DNA of 64,000 nt from Metalysinibacillus jejuensis. Its GTDB lineage: Bacteria; Bacillota; Bacilli; Bacillales_A; Planococcaceae. How positions within the stretch are numbered: position 1 is the stretch's first letter; each line of letters opens with the position of its first letter. The position numbers and the translations under genes were made by a program. Of the stretch, positions 10,801 through 18,850 are shown one piece after another. The notes beneath the pieces were generated by a model that saw only the letters and a list, made by a program, of their open reading frames with translations, searched no databases and had not been told where the DNA came from. The stretch is taken from positions 124,001 to 188,000 of the forward strand of contig NZ_QAFW01000001.1 in the NCBI RefSeq assembly GCF_003057615.1. The letters run 5' to 3'.

Positions 10801-11421
10801 GAAGAATTAGGCACTGTAAACGTCAATGCGATTGCAGAGTATGCTGAAGTTAGCGAACGCTACCGCTTTTTAGAAGCACAACGTCAAGATTTATTAGAAG
10901 CGCAACAAACATTAAACGATGCAATTGAAGAGATGGACAGCGAAATGACCGCGCGCTTTAAAACAACGTTTGAAGAAATTCGCACGCATTTTCATGCCGC
11001 TTTTCGCGAGTTATTTGGCGGGGGAAAAGCTGATTTAGTATTGATTGATCCAACTAATTTATTAGAAACAGGTATCGAAATCATTGCACAACCACCAGGG
11101 AAAAAACTGCAAAACTTATCGTTACTATCAGGCGGTGAACGTGCACTCGTGGCAATTGCTATATTATTCGCGATTTTAAAAACGCGCCCCGTACCATTTT
11201 GCGTGTTAGATGAGGTTGAAGCAGCATTAGACGAAGCTAATGTAACACGCTATGTAGAATATTTACGCAAGTTAAGTGATGACACACAGTTCATTGTCAT
11301 TACACACCGCAAAGGTACAATGGAAGGGGCCGACGTTCTGTATGGTATTACGATGCAAGAGTCGGGCGTATCGAAGTTAGTATCCGTAAAATTAGAACAA
11401 TATGAAGAGGAGCGGTCATAA
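7864..11421 (+). CDS. smc: Chromosome partition protein SMC
   Basis: 1185 aa, standard length. Walker A (GPNGSGKS, residues 31-38) is in the N-terminal head. Two long coiled-coil arms flank a hinge near residues 500-650 (GFYQGVRAVLQ through TGGSLTGGA). The C-terminal head holds the ABC signature LSGGE (1088-1092) and Walker B with Asp1116-Glu1117 (FCVLDEVEAALDE). With ScpA and ScpB, encoded elsewhere, it extrudes loops and segregates the chromosome. It abuts rnc without spacing and shares one base with ftsY. Confidence 0.97.
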   Translation: MYLKRLDMVGFKSFAKRTSIDFVPGLTAVVGPNGSGKSNVTDAIRWVLGEQSAKSLRGAKMEDIIFSGSDAHRSVNVAEVTLILDNSDERVKLPYNEVSVTRRVHRSGESEYLLNNQACRLKDITDLFMDSGLGKEAFSIISQGRVDEILNSRPQDRRAIFEEAAGVLKYKLRKKKAQHKLFETSENLLRVLDISKELALRLQPLEEQAVKARDYLQMTEDVKEYDIAVMVADATNHLTAMQEAKQLVDNYEGKALALANQIEEIESELSQLTAKREEMATQYDVVNATLMEASTEVERLTGYQAVSAEKEQNRKQRLDDLTKAKQTLREQLLEWQDKKQQANDEYAKHQQQMKAYDSQIKQFEHVLQRSVKELEQEIEIHRNHYIDLKNEQVAVQNDKKHIEQQIERHQTTDSRVRTQTDEASHALLALTERYEEVSVKYEQLTQLKNSLTAQLTEKRAVLLDQQTKTDNKQKMLFEAYQHQHRLKTRKETLEELAADFSGFYQGVRAVLQARDEALTGIDGAVAELIHVPKQYTEAIETALGAASQHIITTDERAAQQAIHYLKRKKEGRATFLPRTVIQPRFVPADIVASIKAHPAFIQIAASLVKVDEKYARVVQNLLGGVIVARDLEGATAIARIANFRYRVVTLDGDVVNTGGSLTGGAAKRQSNVFSRKTELEELAVKLSTIVEQITKAEQDVQQSQQRNQMLKEQVVALTQQLEEVTRQAYETQTTQTALQNDKKHLQARVTSVTTTQNDTEQQLMTLSNERQKATARIETIEQQLLVIDQQVKTLLALKEKSETERDSLRQQLDELRPKFAVTKEKRNQASELVAQCDVTIAKLQKEVTDISSEITWFTTQANEQDAPQVIAQKIAHSQTLKQQSEAKLVQLRQQRQENEQTIQQRQETLREIRLSHQSYNEQLHNSELKMEREKSRITYIEQQLLEQYDWDLRSQQDVPVLTIDLEQARRRVKLLKQSIEELGTVNVNAIAEYAEVSERYRFLEAQRQDLLEAQQTLNDAIEEMDSEMTARFKTTFEEIRTHFHAAFRELFGGGKADLVLIDPTNLLETGIEIIAQPPGKKLQNLSLLSGGERALVAIAILFAILKTRPVPFCVLDEVEAALDEANVTRYVEYLRKLSDDTQFIVITHRKGTMEGADVLYGITMQESGVSKLVSVKLEQYEEERS

Positions 11422-12668
11422 TGAGCTTTTTTAAGCGATTAAAAGACAAGTTGATGGGTAATCCCGAAGAAGAGAAAAAAGAAATAGTGCAAGACGAAGC
11501 GGTCGAAGGTACGGAAGAAGCGAGTGAAGCGGAGCTACAACAAGAACATGTAGAAGAAGTGCTTCAACAGACAGAAGAAGTACCTAAAGCTCCAGAAGAA
11601 GTAGCGGAGATTGAAGAAGACGCAATCGAAGCTGAAGAAGTAGCGATCGAACAGCAAGAAGTAGAAGACGAGGAAGTGCAAGAAGAAAAAAAACCATCCG
11701 CTTGGTCGATTACAGCGAAATTTAAAGCAGGGCTTGCTAAAACACGCGATACCTTCACTTCAAAAGTGAATGATTTAGTAGCGCGTTATCGTAAAGTAGA
11801 TGAGGACTTCTTTGAAGAACTAGAAGATGTTTTACTACAAGCTGACGTTGGCTTTGAAACGGTAATGGAATTAATGGACAAACTTCGCTTTGAAGTACAA
11901 CGTCAAAACATTAAGGATACAGAAGGTATTCAAGCGATTATTTCGGAAAAATTAGTAGAGATTTATGAGCAAGGTGAAGAAAATACTGTAACACTTAACT
12001 TACAACCTGAAGGTGAATTAACGGTTATTTTATTTGTTGGGGTAAACGGTGTAGGTAAAACGACGACAATTGGTAAATTGGCTAACCGCTTGCAAAAAGA
12101 AGGTAAAACAGTAATGCTTGCAGCAGGTGATACATTCCGTGCAGGTGCTATTGACCAACTGCAAGTGTGGGGCGACCGCGTTGGTTGTGAAGTCGTGAAA
12201 CAATCTGAAGGCTCTGATCCTGCAGCTGTAATGTTTGATGCAATCCAAGCCGCAAAAAAGCGCAATGTGGACGTATTAATTTGTGATACAGCTGGTCGCT
12301 TGCAAAATAAAGTCAATTTAATGAATGAATTAGAAAAAGTACACCGTGTTATTTCACGTGAAGTACCAAACGCACCTCACGAAGTACTATTAGCACTAGA
12401 TGCGACAACAGGTCAAAATGCTTTAGTACAAGCTCAAACTTTCAAAGAAGTAACAGACGTTACAGGTATCGTACTAACAAAGCTTGATGGTACTGCTAAG
12501 GGCGGTATTGTGTTAGCGATTCGTAATAAGCTTCACATCCCTGTGAAATTTGTAGGGTTAGGTGAGCAAATGGATGATTTACAACCATTTGATGCAGAGC
12601 GCTATGTGTATGGTTTATTTGCTGAAGGACTTGAACAAGAGCTTGAAAAAATGACAGAAGAAGCATAA
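11421..12668 (+). CDS. ftsY: Signal recognition particle receptor FtsY
   Basis: 415 aa. The first ~90 residues are a Glu-rich A domain, much more acidic and longer than in B. subtilis FtsY (329 aa). The NG domain follows, with the P-loop GVNGVGKTT at residues 207-215, the RAGAIDQLQVW insertion and the DTAGRLQ and TKLDGTAKGG motifs. It docks ribosome-SRP complexes at the membrane. Its ATG overlaps the smc stop codon. Confidence 0.96.
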   Translation: MSFFKRLKDKLMGNPEEEKKEIVQDEAVEGTEEASEAELQQEHVEEVLQQTEEVPKAPEEVAEIEEDAIEAEEVAIEQQEVEDEEVQEEKKPSAWSITAKFKAGLAKTRDTFTSKVNDLVARYRKVDEDFFEELEDVLLQADVGFETVMELMDKLRFEVQRQNIKDTEGIQAIISEKLVEIYEQGEENTVTLNLQPEGELTVILFVGVNGVGKTTTIGKLANRLQKEGKTVMLAAGDTFRAGAIDQLQVWGDRVGCEVVKQSEGSDPAAVMFDAIQAAKKRNVDVLICDTAGRLQNKVNLMNELEKVHRVISREVPNAPHEVLLALDATTGQNALVQAQTFKEVTDVTGIVLTKLDGTAKGGIVLAIRNKLHIPVKFVGLGEQMDDLQPFDAERYVYGLFAEGLEQELEKMTEEA

Positions 12669-12682
12669 TCAAGTATATTACC

Positions 12683-12712
12683 TTGACAGCTAAGCGCGTC
12701 GTTCGATATGAT
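12683..12712 (+). promoter_or_regulatory. sigma-A promoter of ylxM-ffh
   Basis: Perfect -35 TTGACA (12683-12688), 18-bp spacer and -10 TATGAT (12707-12712), about 30 bp before the ylxM start. This is one of the strongest promoter-like sequences in the window. Confidence 0.8.
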
Positions 12713-12742
12713 ACAGTAGATTAACGACAGGAGAGAAATGGA

Positions 12743-13075
12743 ATGCTACTTGAAAAAACAACGCGCATGAATTTCCTTTTCGACTTTTATCAAGCATTAT
12801 TGACCGATAAACAACGTAGTTATATGGAACTTTATTATTTAGATGATCACTCTTTAGGAGAGATTGCAGATTCCTACGGTGTTTCACGTCAAGCGGTATA
12901 TGATAATATTAAACGCACCGAAAAAATGCTTGAAGGCTATGAACAAAAATTATGCCTATTTGAGAAATTCGAAAAACGTAAAAGTATTTTACAAAAGTTA
13001 CTAACAACAATCGAACAAAACGGTAATAATGAAGAGCAAAAAAAGCTCGTCGAACAGTTAAAGGAATGGGATTAG
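12743..13075 (+). CDS. ylxM: YlxM family SRP-associated regulatory protein
   Basis: 110 aa, the standard YlxM size. It has a sigma-4-like helix-turn-helix ([20 protein letters not shown]). YlxM family proteins are encoded next to ffh in Firmicutes and, in streptococci, modulate the SRP GTPases. The start ATG follows AGGAGAGA. It lies 12 bp before ffh and shares its promoter. Confidence 0.9.
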   Translation: MLLEKTTRMNFLFDFYQALLTDKQRSYMELYYLDDHSLGEIADSYGVSRQAVYDNIKRTEKMLEGYEQKLCLFEKFEKRKSILQKLLTTIEQNGNNEEQKKLVEQLKEWD

Positions 13076-13087
13076 GAGGCGACTTAA

Positions 13088-14446
13088 GTGGCGTTTGAAG
13101 GATTATCGGAACGACTCCAGGAAACGATCCAAAAAATTAAAGGTAAAGGTAAGGTAACCGAGCAAGATGTTAAGGCGATGATGCGTGAAGTGCGCTTTGC
13201 CCTAATTGAAGCAGACGTTAACTTGCAAGTAGTAAAGCAATTCGTTAAAAACGTTAGTGAACGTGCGGTAGGCTCAGATGTTATGAAGAGCTTAACGCCC
13301 GGGCAGCAAGTTATTAAAATTGTACAAGATGAACTAACGACGTTAATGGGTGGCGAGCAGAGCCCGATTAAATTTAATACGAAGCCCCCGACTGTTATTA
13401 TGATGGTCGGCTTACAAGGTGCGGGTAAAACGACGACAACAGGCAAACTCGCTAATGTACTGCGTAAAAAATACAACCGCAAACCATTGCTAGTAGCGGC
13501 GGATGTTTATCGCCCGGCGGCAGTACAACAATTAGAGACGCTTGGGAAACAGTTATCGATTCCTGTTTTTTCAATGGGTACAGAAGTATCACCTGTTGAA
13601 ATTGCTGAAAAAGCAATTGAACAAGCGAAAGAAGATCATAACGATGTTGTTATCATCGATACAGCAGGACGTTTGCACATTGATGAGACATTGATGCAAG
13701 AGTTAAAAGATATTCGCGCGCTTAAAGAGCCTGATGAAATTTTCTTAGTCGTAGATGCGATGACAGGTCAAGACGCAGTGAATGTAGCGAATAGTTTTAA
13801 CGATGCTTTAGGCATTACGGGCGTCATTTTAACGAAGCTAGATGGTGATACGCGTGGTGGTGCTGCGTTATCGATTCGTTCTGTTACACAAAAGCCAATT
13901 AAATTTGTTGGTATGGGTGAAAAAATGGATGCTTTAGAGCCGTTCCATCCAGAACGTATGGCATCACGTATTTTAGGTATGGGTGATATGCTATCGCTAA
14001 TCGAAAAGGCGCAAGCTCAAGTAGATGAAGATAAAGCAAAAGAGCTAGAAGAAAAATTTAAAACACAAAGCTTTACGTTTGATGATTTTATCGAGCAGTT
14101 GCAACAAGTGAAAAAAATGGGCCCGCTTGATGAAATTTTAAAAATGATTCCAGGGGCTAATAAAATTAAAGGGTTAGAAAACGCTAAGGTCGATGACAAG
14201 CAAATGGCGCATTTAGAAGCGATTATTTATTCGATGACACCAGCGGAAAAAACGAACCCAGATATCATTAACTCGAGCCGTAAAAAGCGTATTTCACGAG
14301 GTTCAGGTCGACCGATTCAAGAAATTAATCGCCTGTTAAAGCAGTTTGAGGAAATGAAAAAAATGATGAAGCAAATGACAGGTATGGCTTCAGGTAAAGG
14401 TAAGAAAAAAATGAAATTACCTGGATTTGACTCGTTATTTAAGTAA
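13088..14446 (+). CDS. ffh: Signal recognition particle protein Ffh (SRP54)
   Basis: 452 aa with a GTG start behind AGGAGG. N domain residues 1-85; G domain with P-loop GLQGAGKTT (108-116), DTAGRLH and TKLDGDTRGG. The C-terminal M domain is methionine-rich (MKKMMKQMTGM), binds signal sequences and SRP RNA, and includes the RISRGSGRP RNA-binding motif. It works with FtsY, encoded 0.4 kb upstream, in co-translational targeting. Confidence 0.97.
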   Translation: MAFEGLSERLQETIQKIKGKGKVTEQDVKAMMREVRFALIEADVNLQVVKQFVKNVSERAVGSDVMKSLTPGQQVIKIVQDELTTLMGGEQSPIKFNTKPPTVIMMVGLQGAGKTTTTGKLANVLRKKYNRKPLLVAADVYRPAAVQQLETLGKQLSIPVFSMGTEVSPVEIAEKAIEQAKEDHNDVVIIDTAGRLHIDETLMQELKDIRALKEPDEIFLVVDAMTGQDAVNVANSFNDALGITGVILTKLDGDTRGGAALSIRSVTQKPIKFVGMGEKMDALEPFHPERMASRILGMGDMLSLIEKAQAQVDEDKAKELEEKFKTQSFTFDDFIEQLQQVKKMGPLDEILKMIPGANKIKGLENAKVDDKQMAHLEAIIYSMTPAEKTNPDIINSSRKKRISRGSGRPIQEINRLLKQFEEMKKMMKQMTGMASGKGKKKMKLPGFDSLFK

Positions 14447-14473
14447 AAAAATAAGTGTGTTAAGAAAAAACAC

Positions 14474-14502
14474 TTTACAAACAAACCAAACATTGATAAT
14501 AT
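14474..14502 (+). promoter_or_regulatory. probable rpsP promoter
   Basis: -35 TTTACA (14474-14479), 17-bp spacer, -10 TAATAT (14497-14502), 38 bp before rpsP. A second -10-like TATACT overlaps at 14500. It is well placed for ribosomal protein expression independent of ffh. Confidence 0.5.
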
Positions 14503-14540
14503 ACTATCTTGTGTGAAACTTATTCGGAGGTGCAAAGAAA

Positions 14541-14813
14541 ATGGCAGTTAAAATTCGTTTAAAACGTATGGGAGCTAAAAAATCTCCTTTCTATCGTATC
14601 GTAGTAGCAGACGCTCGCGCGCCACGCGACGGTCGTCAAATCGAAACAGTAGGTACTTACAACCCACTTACTCAACCAGCTACACTTAAAATCGATGAAG
14701 AGAAAGCTCTTAAATGGTTAGCTAACGGTGCAAAACCATCTGATACAGTTCGTAACCTGTTCTCAGATCAAGGCATCATGGAAAAATTCCATAACCAAAA
14801 ATTCAGCAAATAA
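14541..14813 (+). CDS. rpsP: 30S ribosomal protein bS16
   Basis: 90 aa, complete, with the characteristic start [20 protein letters not shown] and the [14 protein letters not shown] motif. It is an early 30S assembly protein. The ribosome site is a strong CGGAGGTG. It forms a unit with khpA and rimM-trmD, the usual Firmicute order. Confidence 0.97.
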   Translation: MAVKIRLKRMGAKKSPFYRIVVADARAPRDGRQIETVGTYNPLTQPATLKIDEEKALKWLANGAKPSDTVRNLFSDQGIMEKFHNQKFSK

Positions 14814-14828
14814 TCGGAGGTGACGTCT

Positions 14829-15059
14829 TTGAAGCAGCTGATTGAAACAATCGTTTTACCGTTAGTCGATTATCCTGATGATGTACGCATTACAGCAGAA
14901 GAATCGGATAATCGCATTGTTTATCAACTTTTTGTTCATCCAGAGGATCGAGGGAAAGTCATAGGCAAGCAGGGGCGCGTTGCAAAGGCAATTCGTACAA
15001 TTGTTTATTCAGCAGCAGGCAGTCACCATAAGAAGACTTACGTCGACATAGTGGATTAG
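14829..15059 (+). CDS. khpA: KhpA, KH-domain RNA-binding protein (YlqC family)
   Basis: 76 aa from the TTG at 14829, 6 bp after CGGAGGTG; the in-frame GTG at 14820 is part of that ribosome site. It is a single KH domain with the GxxG loop in VIGKQGRVAKAIR. In Firmicutes it pairs with KhpB (Jag) and binds RNA, affecting division and cell-wall synthesis. It follows rpsP by 15 bp and is closed by a hairpin terminator. Confidence 0.9.
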   Translation: MKQLIETIVLPLVDYPDDVRITAEESDNRIVYQLFVHPEDRGKVIGKQGRVAKAIRTIVYSAAGSHHKKTYVDIVD

Positions 15060-15060
15060 A

Positions 15061-15094
15061 AAAGAGAGGAGCTTGCAAAAGTTCCTCTCTTTTT
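15061..15094 (+). terminator. intrinsic terminator or attenuator between khpA and rimM
   Basis: A 12-bp stem (15061-15072 with 15081-15092, one G-T pair) has an 8-base loop and runs into a T tract ending at 15094. Only 22 bp remain before the rimM start, with no room for a promoter, so it must be leaky if rimM-trmD rely on the rpsP promoter. The T tract can also pair with the rimM ribosome site. Confidence 0.8.
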
Positions 15095-15116
15095 ATTTAT
15101 AAAAAGAGGTGAATAC

Positions 15117-15635
15117 ATGGAATGGTTTAATGTAGGTCGTATTGTCAATACGCATGGTGTGCGAGGAGAGGTGCGAATTTTATCGACGACTGATTTTGAA
15201 GAGGAACGATTTTACGTTGGCAGTCGCTTAGCTGCTTTTAAGAAAGGTGACAAGAAGCCAACGTGGTTAACAATCGCTACAGTTCGTCGGCATAAAAACT
15301 TTATTTTATTAACGTTTGAAGGCATACATAATATAAATGATGTATTGCCATATAAAGAGGGATTATTAAAAATTACGAAAGATCAAATGGAGGAAGATGT
15401 GCTCACTGAACACGAATATTACTTCCATGAGATTATCGGTTGTAAAGTAGTGTCAGAAGAAGATGGCGATGTTATTGGTGAAATTATAGATATTTTACAA
15501 ACAGGCGCCAATGATGTTTGGGTCGTTAAAGGCGCAAAGAAAGAACATTATATTCCTTATATTGAAGATGTCGTACGTGAGATTAATGTAGAGGATAAAG
15601 TAATTACAATTTATGTGATGGAAGGGCTTTTGTAA
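15117..15635 (+). CDS. rimM: Ribosome maturation factor RimM
   Basis: 172 aa. The N-terminal RimM domain has the [16 protein letters not shown] signature. The C-terminal PRC-barrel-like domain contains ANDVWVVKG and the [12 protein letters not shown] motif. It helps 30S head maturation with S19. The ribosome site AGAGGTG is partly complementary to the T tract of the preceding terminator. trmD begins at the base after its stop codon. Confidence 0.96.
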   Translation: MEWFNVGRIVNTHGVRGEVRILSTTDFEEERFYVGSRLAAFKKGDKKPTWLTIATVRRHKNFILLTFEGIHNINDVLPYKEGLLKITKDQMEEDVLTEHEYYFHEIIGCKVVSEEDGDVIGEIIDILQTGANDVWVVKGAKKEHYIPYIEDVVREINVEDKVITIYVMEGLL

Positions 15636-16358
15636 ATGAATATTCATGTGCTAAGTTTATTTCCAGATATGTTTAGTGGTGTGTTTGGTTCTTCGATTTT
15701 AAAGAAAGCGCAAGATAAAGGAGCCGTTACATTGCAAGTCACAGATATTCGTGAATTTGCCTATGATAAGCATCGTCAAGTCGACGACTATCCTTATGGT
15801 GGTAGCGCTGGTATGGTACTGAAGCCAGAGCCGATGTTTGAGGCAGTCGAAAAGATTGCGGCAGGACGTCAGCCAAGGGTCGTATTATTATGCCCACAAG
15901 GCGAACGCTATACGCAACAAAAAGCAGAAGAGTTTGCACGAGAAGAAGAGCTTATTTTACTATGTGGTCATTATGAAGGGTATGATGAGCGCATTCGCGA
16001 ATATTTAGTAACGGATGAAATATCTATCGGTGATTATGTATTAACAGGTGGCGAAATTGGTGCGATGACAATTGTCGATAGCGTCGTACGTCTTTTACCT
16101 GGCGTATTAGGGCAAGAGGCTTCTCATGTTAATGATTCATTTTCGACAGGATTATTAGAACACCCTCATTATACACGTCCCGCTGACTTTAGAGGTATGA
16201 AAGTACCCGATATTTTACTGTCTGGTCATCATGCAAATATTGAAAAGTGGCGTGAACAACAATCGCTAAAGCGCACGTATGAGCGACGCCCAGATTTGTT
16301 AGAAAATTATCCATTAACTGATGAACAGCGCGCCTATTTAGCAACGCTAAAAAAATGA
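15636..16358 (+). CDS. trmD: tRNA (guanine-37-N1)-methyltransferase TrmD
   Basis: 240 aa, standard. The SPOUT-class trefoil knot residues are seen in [13 protein letters not shown] and in [14 protein letters not shown] (conserved Asp-Glu). The motif [15 protein letters not shown] is typical. It methylates G37 of tRNAs reading CNN codons, preventing frameshifts. It directly follows rimM. Confidence 0.97.
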   Translation: MNIHVLSLFPDMFSGVFGSSILKKAQDKGAVTLQVTDIREFAYDKHRQVDDYPYGGSAGMVLKPEPMFEAVEKIAAGRQPRVVLLCPQGERYTQQKAEEFAREEELILLCGHYEGYDERIREYLVTDEISIGDYVLTGGEIGAMTIVDSVVRLLPGVLGQEASHVNDSFSTGLLEHPHYTRPADFRGMKVPDILLSGHHANIEKWREQQSLKRTYERRPDLLENYPLTDEQRAYLATLKK

Positions 16359-16366
16359 AAAAACAC

Positions 16367-16396
16367 TTGTAAGCGCTAGTTTTTTATGGTATCATT
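16367..16396 (+). promoter_or_regulatory. probable rplS promoter
   Basis: -35-like TTGTAA (16367-16372), 18-bp spacer, -10 TATCAT (16391-16396). It precedes a structured 90-base leader to rplS, consistent with a separate start for the L19 transcript. Confidence 0.5.
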
Positions 16397-16403
16397 CACT
16401 TTG

Positions 16404-16487
16404 TACTTCTTTGTAGAAGTACCGCATTACGATGTTCCGCTGCAACTAGTATTGTAAGAGCGTCTGTATATAAGGAGAGAAAACGTA
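16404..16487 (+). ncRNA. rplS 5' leader, candidate L19 leader element
   Basis: The untranslated leader starts with a perfect 7-bp hairpin GTACTTC/GAAGTAC (16404-16423) followed by a region that can fold further before the ribosome site. A conserved L19 leader RNA upstream of rplS is known in low-GC Gram-positives and is thought to mediate autoregulation. Position and the hairpin support the call, but I cannot align it to the covariance model. Confidence 0.5.
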
Positions 16488-16832
16488 ATGACAAACATTA
16501 TTTCAGAAATTACAAAAGAGCAACTTCGCACAGACCTACCTACTTTCCGTGCTGGTGATACAGTTAAGGTACACGTTAAAGTAGTAGAGGGTACTCGTGA
16601 GCGTATCCAAGTATACGAAGGTGTTGTAATCAAACGTCGTGGTGGCGGCATTAGCGAAACTTTCACAGTTCGTAAAATTTCTTACGGTGTAGGTGTTGAA
16701 CGTACATTCCCTGTACACACACCAAAAATCGCTCAATTAGAAGTTACACGTCGCGGTAAAGTACGTCGCGCTAAACTTTACTACCTACGTAACCTACGTG
16801 GTAAAGCAGCACGTATTAAAGAAATTCGATAA
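16488..16832 (+). CDS. rplS: 50S ribosomal protein bL19
   Basis: 114 aa, complete. Typical motifs: [23 protein letters not shown] and [14 protein letters not shown]. It sits at the 30S-50S interface. The 129-bp spacer after trmD holds a promoter-like sequence and structured leader. The gene ends at a strong terminator. Confidence 0.97.
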   Translation: MTNIISEITKEQLRTDLPTFRAGDTVKVHVKVVEGTRERIQVYEGVVIKRRGGGISETFTVRKISYGVGVERTFPVHTPKIAQLEVTRRGKVRRAKLYYLRNLRGKAARIKEIR

Positions 16833-16841
16833 TCAAGCTGA

Positions 16842-16875
16842 AAAAGGAGTTCGCCTGCGAACTCCTTTTCTTTTT
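16842..16875 (+). terminator. intrinsic terminator after rplS
   Basis: A perfect 12-bp stem (16842-16853 with 16858-16869) with tetraloop CCTG is followed by CTTTTT. It ends the rpsP-khpA-rimM-trmD-rplS block. Confidence 0.92.
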
Positions 16876-16877
16876 GC

Positions 16878-16907
16878 TTGTCATAAAGAATAATTATCTA
16901 CTACAAT
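16878..16907 (+). promoter_or_regulatory. probable lepB promoter
   Basis: -35 TTGTCA (16878-16883), 18-bp spacer, -10 TACAAT (16902-16907), directly after the rplS terminator and 25 bp before lepB. Confidence 0.6.
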
Positions 16908-16932
16908 GTAGAGTAGTAAAGGAGTGGCATAC

Positions 16933-17475
16933 ATGGCTGAGAAAGAAGTAGCCCCAAAAAATGAATTTTGGGAATGGACGAAAGCATTGTTGATTGCATT
17001 TGCAGTAGCAGCGCTTGTGAAGTATTTTTTATTCACACCGATTGTGGTGGACGGGGAGTCGATGACGCCAACACTGCAAGACCGTGACCGTATGATCGTT
17101 AATAAAATTGGTTATACTATTGGTGGACCAAAACGTTTTGATATTGTGGTCTTCCATGCACCAGCTGGCAAAAACTATATTAAGCGTATTATTGGCTTAC
17201 CTGGCGATAAGGTAGAGTATCGCAATGATCAGCTATATATTAATGATGAGCCACTCGATGAGCCATATTTAGAAGAAAAGAAAGCGTTGTTATTAGACGG
17301 TACGCTCACTGAAGACTTTGTGGAGCAAGTGCCAGAAGATACGATTTTCGTAATGGGAGACAATCGCCGAGGAAGTACGGATAGCCGTCATATCGGCCCT
17401 GTAGAAAATGAAAAAGTTATCGGTAAAACGAGCATTGTCTTTTGGCCATTTAAAGAAATTCGTACGGTAAAGTAA
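16933..17475 (+). CDS. lepB: Type I signal peptidase (SipT/SipS class)
   Basis: 180 aa from ATG 16933, 8 bp after GGAG; an earlier in-frame GTG (16924) overlaps the ribosome site. One N-terminal membrane segment (residues 15-36) anchors an extracellular catalytic domain. The Ser-Lys dyad is Ser43 (GESMTPTL) and Lys84 ([11 protein letters not shown]). The box [12 protein letters not shown] is intact. It cleaves signal peptides of secreted proteins. It is followed by its own terminator; rbgA starts 46 bp later. Confidence 0.95.
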   Translation: MAEKEVAPKNEFWEWTKALLIAFAVAALVKYFLFTPIVVDGESMTPTLQDRDRMIVNKIGYTIGGPKRFDIVVFHAPAGKNYIKRIIGLPGDKVEYRNDQLYINDEPLDEPYLEEKKALLLDGTLTEDFVEQVPEDTIFVMGDNRRGSTDSRHIGPVENEKVIGKTSIVFWPFKEIRTVK

Positions 17476-17501
17476 AAGGGAGCCGCGTGCTTCCTTTTTT
17501 T
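17475..17501 (+). terminator. intrinsic terminator after lepB
   Basis: A 9-bp stem (17475-17483 with 17489-17497, one G-T pair) with loop CGCGT is followed by a T run to 17501. rbgA begins 20 bp later without an obvious promoter, so read-through is likely. Confidence 0.75.
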
Positions 17502-17521
17502 CAAGAAAGGATGTAAGAAAT

Positions 17522-18382
17522 ATGACGATTCAATGGTTTCCTGGGCATATGGCGAAAGCCCGCCGTCAAGTGACAGAAAATTTAAAGTTAGTAGATATTA
17601 TTTTTGAGCTTGTAGATGCGCGCCTACCGCTTTCTTCACGCAACCCGATGTTAGATAGCATTATTCATCAAAAGCCGCGCCTACTCATTCTAAATAAGGC
17701 TGATATGGCAGATGAACATGAGACACAAAAGTGGGTGACTTACTTTGAAGAGCGCAATCAAGTAGCGGTTGCAATTAATTCACTTGAAGGTAAAGGTTTG
17801 CAAAAAGTAACGAAAGCTGCGCAAGGCATTCTAGCGGAAAAGTTTGACCGTATGCGTCAAAAAGGAATGAAGCCACGTGCGATTCGCGCAATGATTGTTG
17901 GCATACCTAACGTCGGAAAGTCAACGCTCATTAATCGCTTAGCGAAAAAGAATTTAGCAAAGACCGGTAATATGCCAGGTGTTACAAAAGCACAGCAGTG
18001 GATTAAAGTAGGTAAAGATATTGAATTGCTTGATACACCTGGGATTTTATGGCCAAAATTCGAAGACCAAGAAATTGGCTACAAGTTGGCACTTACAGGA
18101 GCAATTAAGGATACGGTAACGAATATGGAAGATGTGGCAGTTTACGGACTTAAGTTTTTAGCTACACGTTATCCAAATCGTTTGCAAGATCGCTATGGTT
18201 TTAGTGTTCTACATGAAGATTTAGTCGAGACGTTTGACCATATCGGTAAGTTACGCCGCGTATTTGGACAAGGCGGCGAAATCGATTATGATCAAGTGGC
18301 TGAAATTATTGTACGTGATGTACGTGGTTTAAATTTTGGTCGTTTAACATTTGATTTTGTTGACGAAATGTTGCAAGAATAA
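17522..18382 (+). CDS. rbgA: Ribosome biogenesis GTPase RbgA (YlqF)
   Basis: 286 aa. It is a circularly permuted GTPase: the G4 motif NKAD (residues 58-61) comes before the P-loop GIPNVGKST (127-135), and DTPGILWP follows. The N-terminus [12 protein letters not shown] is characteristic. It promotes late 50S assembly (L16 incorporation) in Bacillus. It ends at a bidirectional terminator shared with the convergent small gene. Confidence 0.96.
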   Translation: MTIQWFPGHMAKARRQVTENLKLVDIIFELVDARLPLSSRNPMLDSIIHQKPRLLILNKADMADEHETQKWVTYFEERNQVAVAINSLEGKGLQKVTKAAQGILAEKFDRMRQKGMKPRAIRAMIVGIPNVGKSTLINRLAKKNLAKTGNMPGVTKAQQWIKVGKDIELLDTPGILWPKFEDQEIGYKLALTGAIKDTVTNMEDVAVYGLKFLATRYPNRLQDRYGFSVLHEDLVETFDHIGKLRRVFGQGGEIDYDQVAEIIVRDVRGLNFGRLTFDFVDEMLQE

Positions 18383-18383
18383 C

Positions 18384-18417
18384 AAAAAGGACTAGCTCAT
18401 TGCGGCTAGTCCTTTTT
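18384..18417. terminator. bidirectional intrinsic terminator between rbgA and a convergent gene
   Basis: A perfect 13-bp stem (18384-18396 with 18405-18417) begins with five A and ends with five T, so it can terminate from both directions. It overlaps the stop codon of the minus-strand gene. Confidence 0.9.
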
Positions 18418-18747
18418 ATGTGCGAAAAAAACAGGGGCATGTGCATTTAACTGTTGCATTAGCGTTTTGCTACGTTCGCTATGCATTTGCTTCATTTCGC
18501 CGTTGGTTAATCGTTCCTTGTCGTCGTGCTTTTTACTTTCTTGTTCTACACGTAGCCAAAAGATTAGTTTTTGTGACAATAGCACGCGTACACCATTAGG
18601 CTTTACTAAATACACACGTTCAAAGCCATCCTCAAATACTGTAATTTTAGGACCGTCGTCTTGTGGCTTTTGCGCTTGTTCGTAATATTTGCGTTGGTCA
18701 GCGATAGCGCCATTGACGATGCGATTAGCGATTTGTGCAATTTCCAT
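18406..18747 (-). CDS. Hypothetical protein, 113 aa, on the opposite strand
   Basis: This is the only supported minus-strand gene. The chosen ATG (complement of 18745-18747) follows GAGGTGAGAGGA, a strong ribosome site; a GTG three codons upstream lies within it. I do not recognise the family. The protein starts MEIAQIANRIVNGAIADQRK, has a central beta-rich stretch (KITVFEDGFERVYLVKPNGV) and a charged helical C-terminus, with no signal or membrane segment. It converges on rbgA and diverges from rnhB. Support is the ribosome site and the shared bidirectional terminator. Confidence 0.7.
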   Translation of the reverse strand: MEIAQIANRIVNGAIADQRKYYEQAQKPQDDGPKITVFEDGFERVYLVKPNGVRVLLSQKLIFWLRVEQESKKHDDKERLTNGEMKQMHSERSKTLMQQLNAHAPVFFAHKKD

Positions 18748-18792
18748 TCCTCTCACCTCAAGTAATGTATCGGATTAGAGAGGTTTTTCTTT

Positions 18793-18818
18793 TAGAAAAC
18801 GATAAAATAACCGATAAT
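18793..18818 (+). promoter_or_regulatory. possible rnhB-ylqG-ylqH promoter, SigD-like or sigma-A
   Basis: The sequence ACCGATAA (18810-18817) is one base from the motility sigma -10 consensus GCCGATAA. TAGA (18793-18796), one base from the TAAA -35 element, lies 13 bp upstream, slightly short. Alternatively GATAAT (18813-18818) is a sigma-A -10 with a weak -35. It starts 33 bp before rnhB. Confidence 0.35.
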
Positions 18819-18850
18819 AGGCATACGAATAAAGATTGAGGGGCGTAATT

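Noticed and set aside
14453-14477. AAGTGT/ACACTT hairpin after ffh as a terminator
   Set aside because: The loop is A-rich and the stem is short, with no T run; a promoter for rpsP overlaps it.
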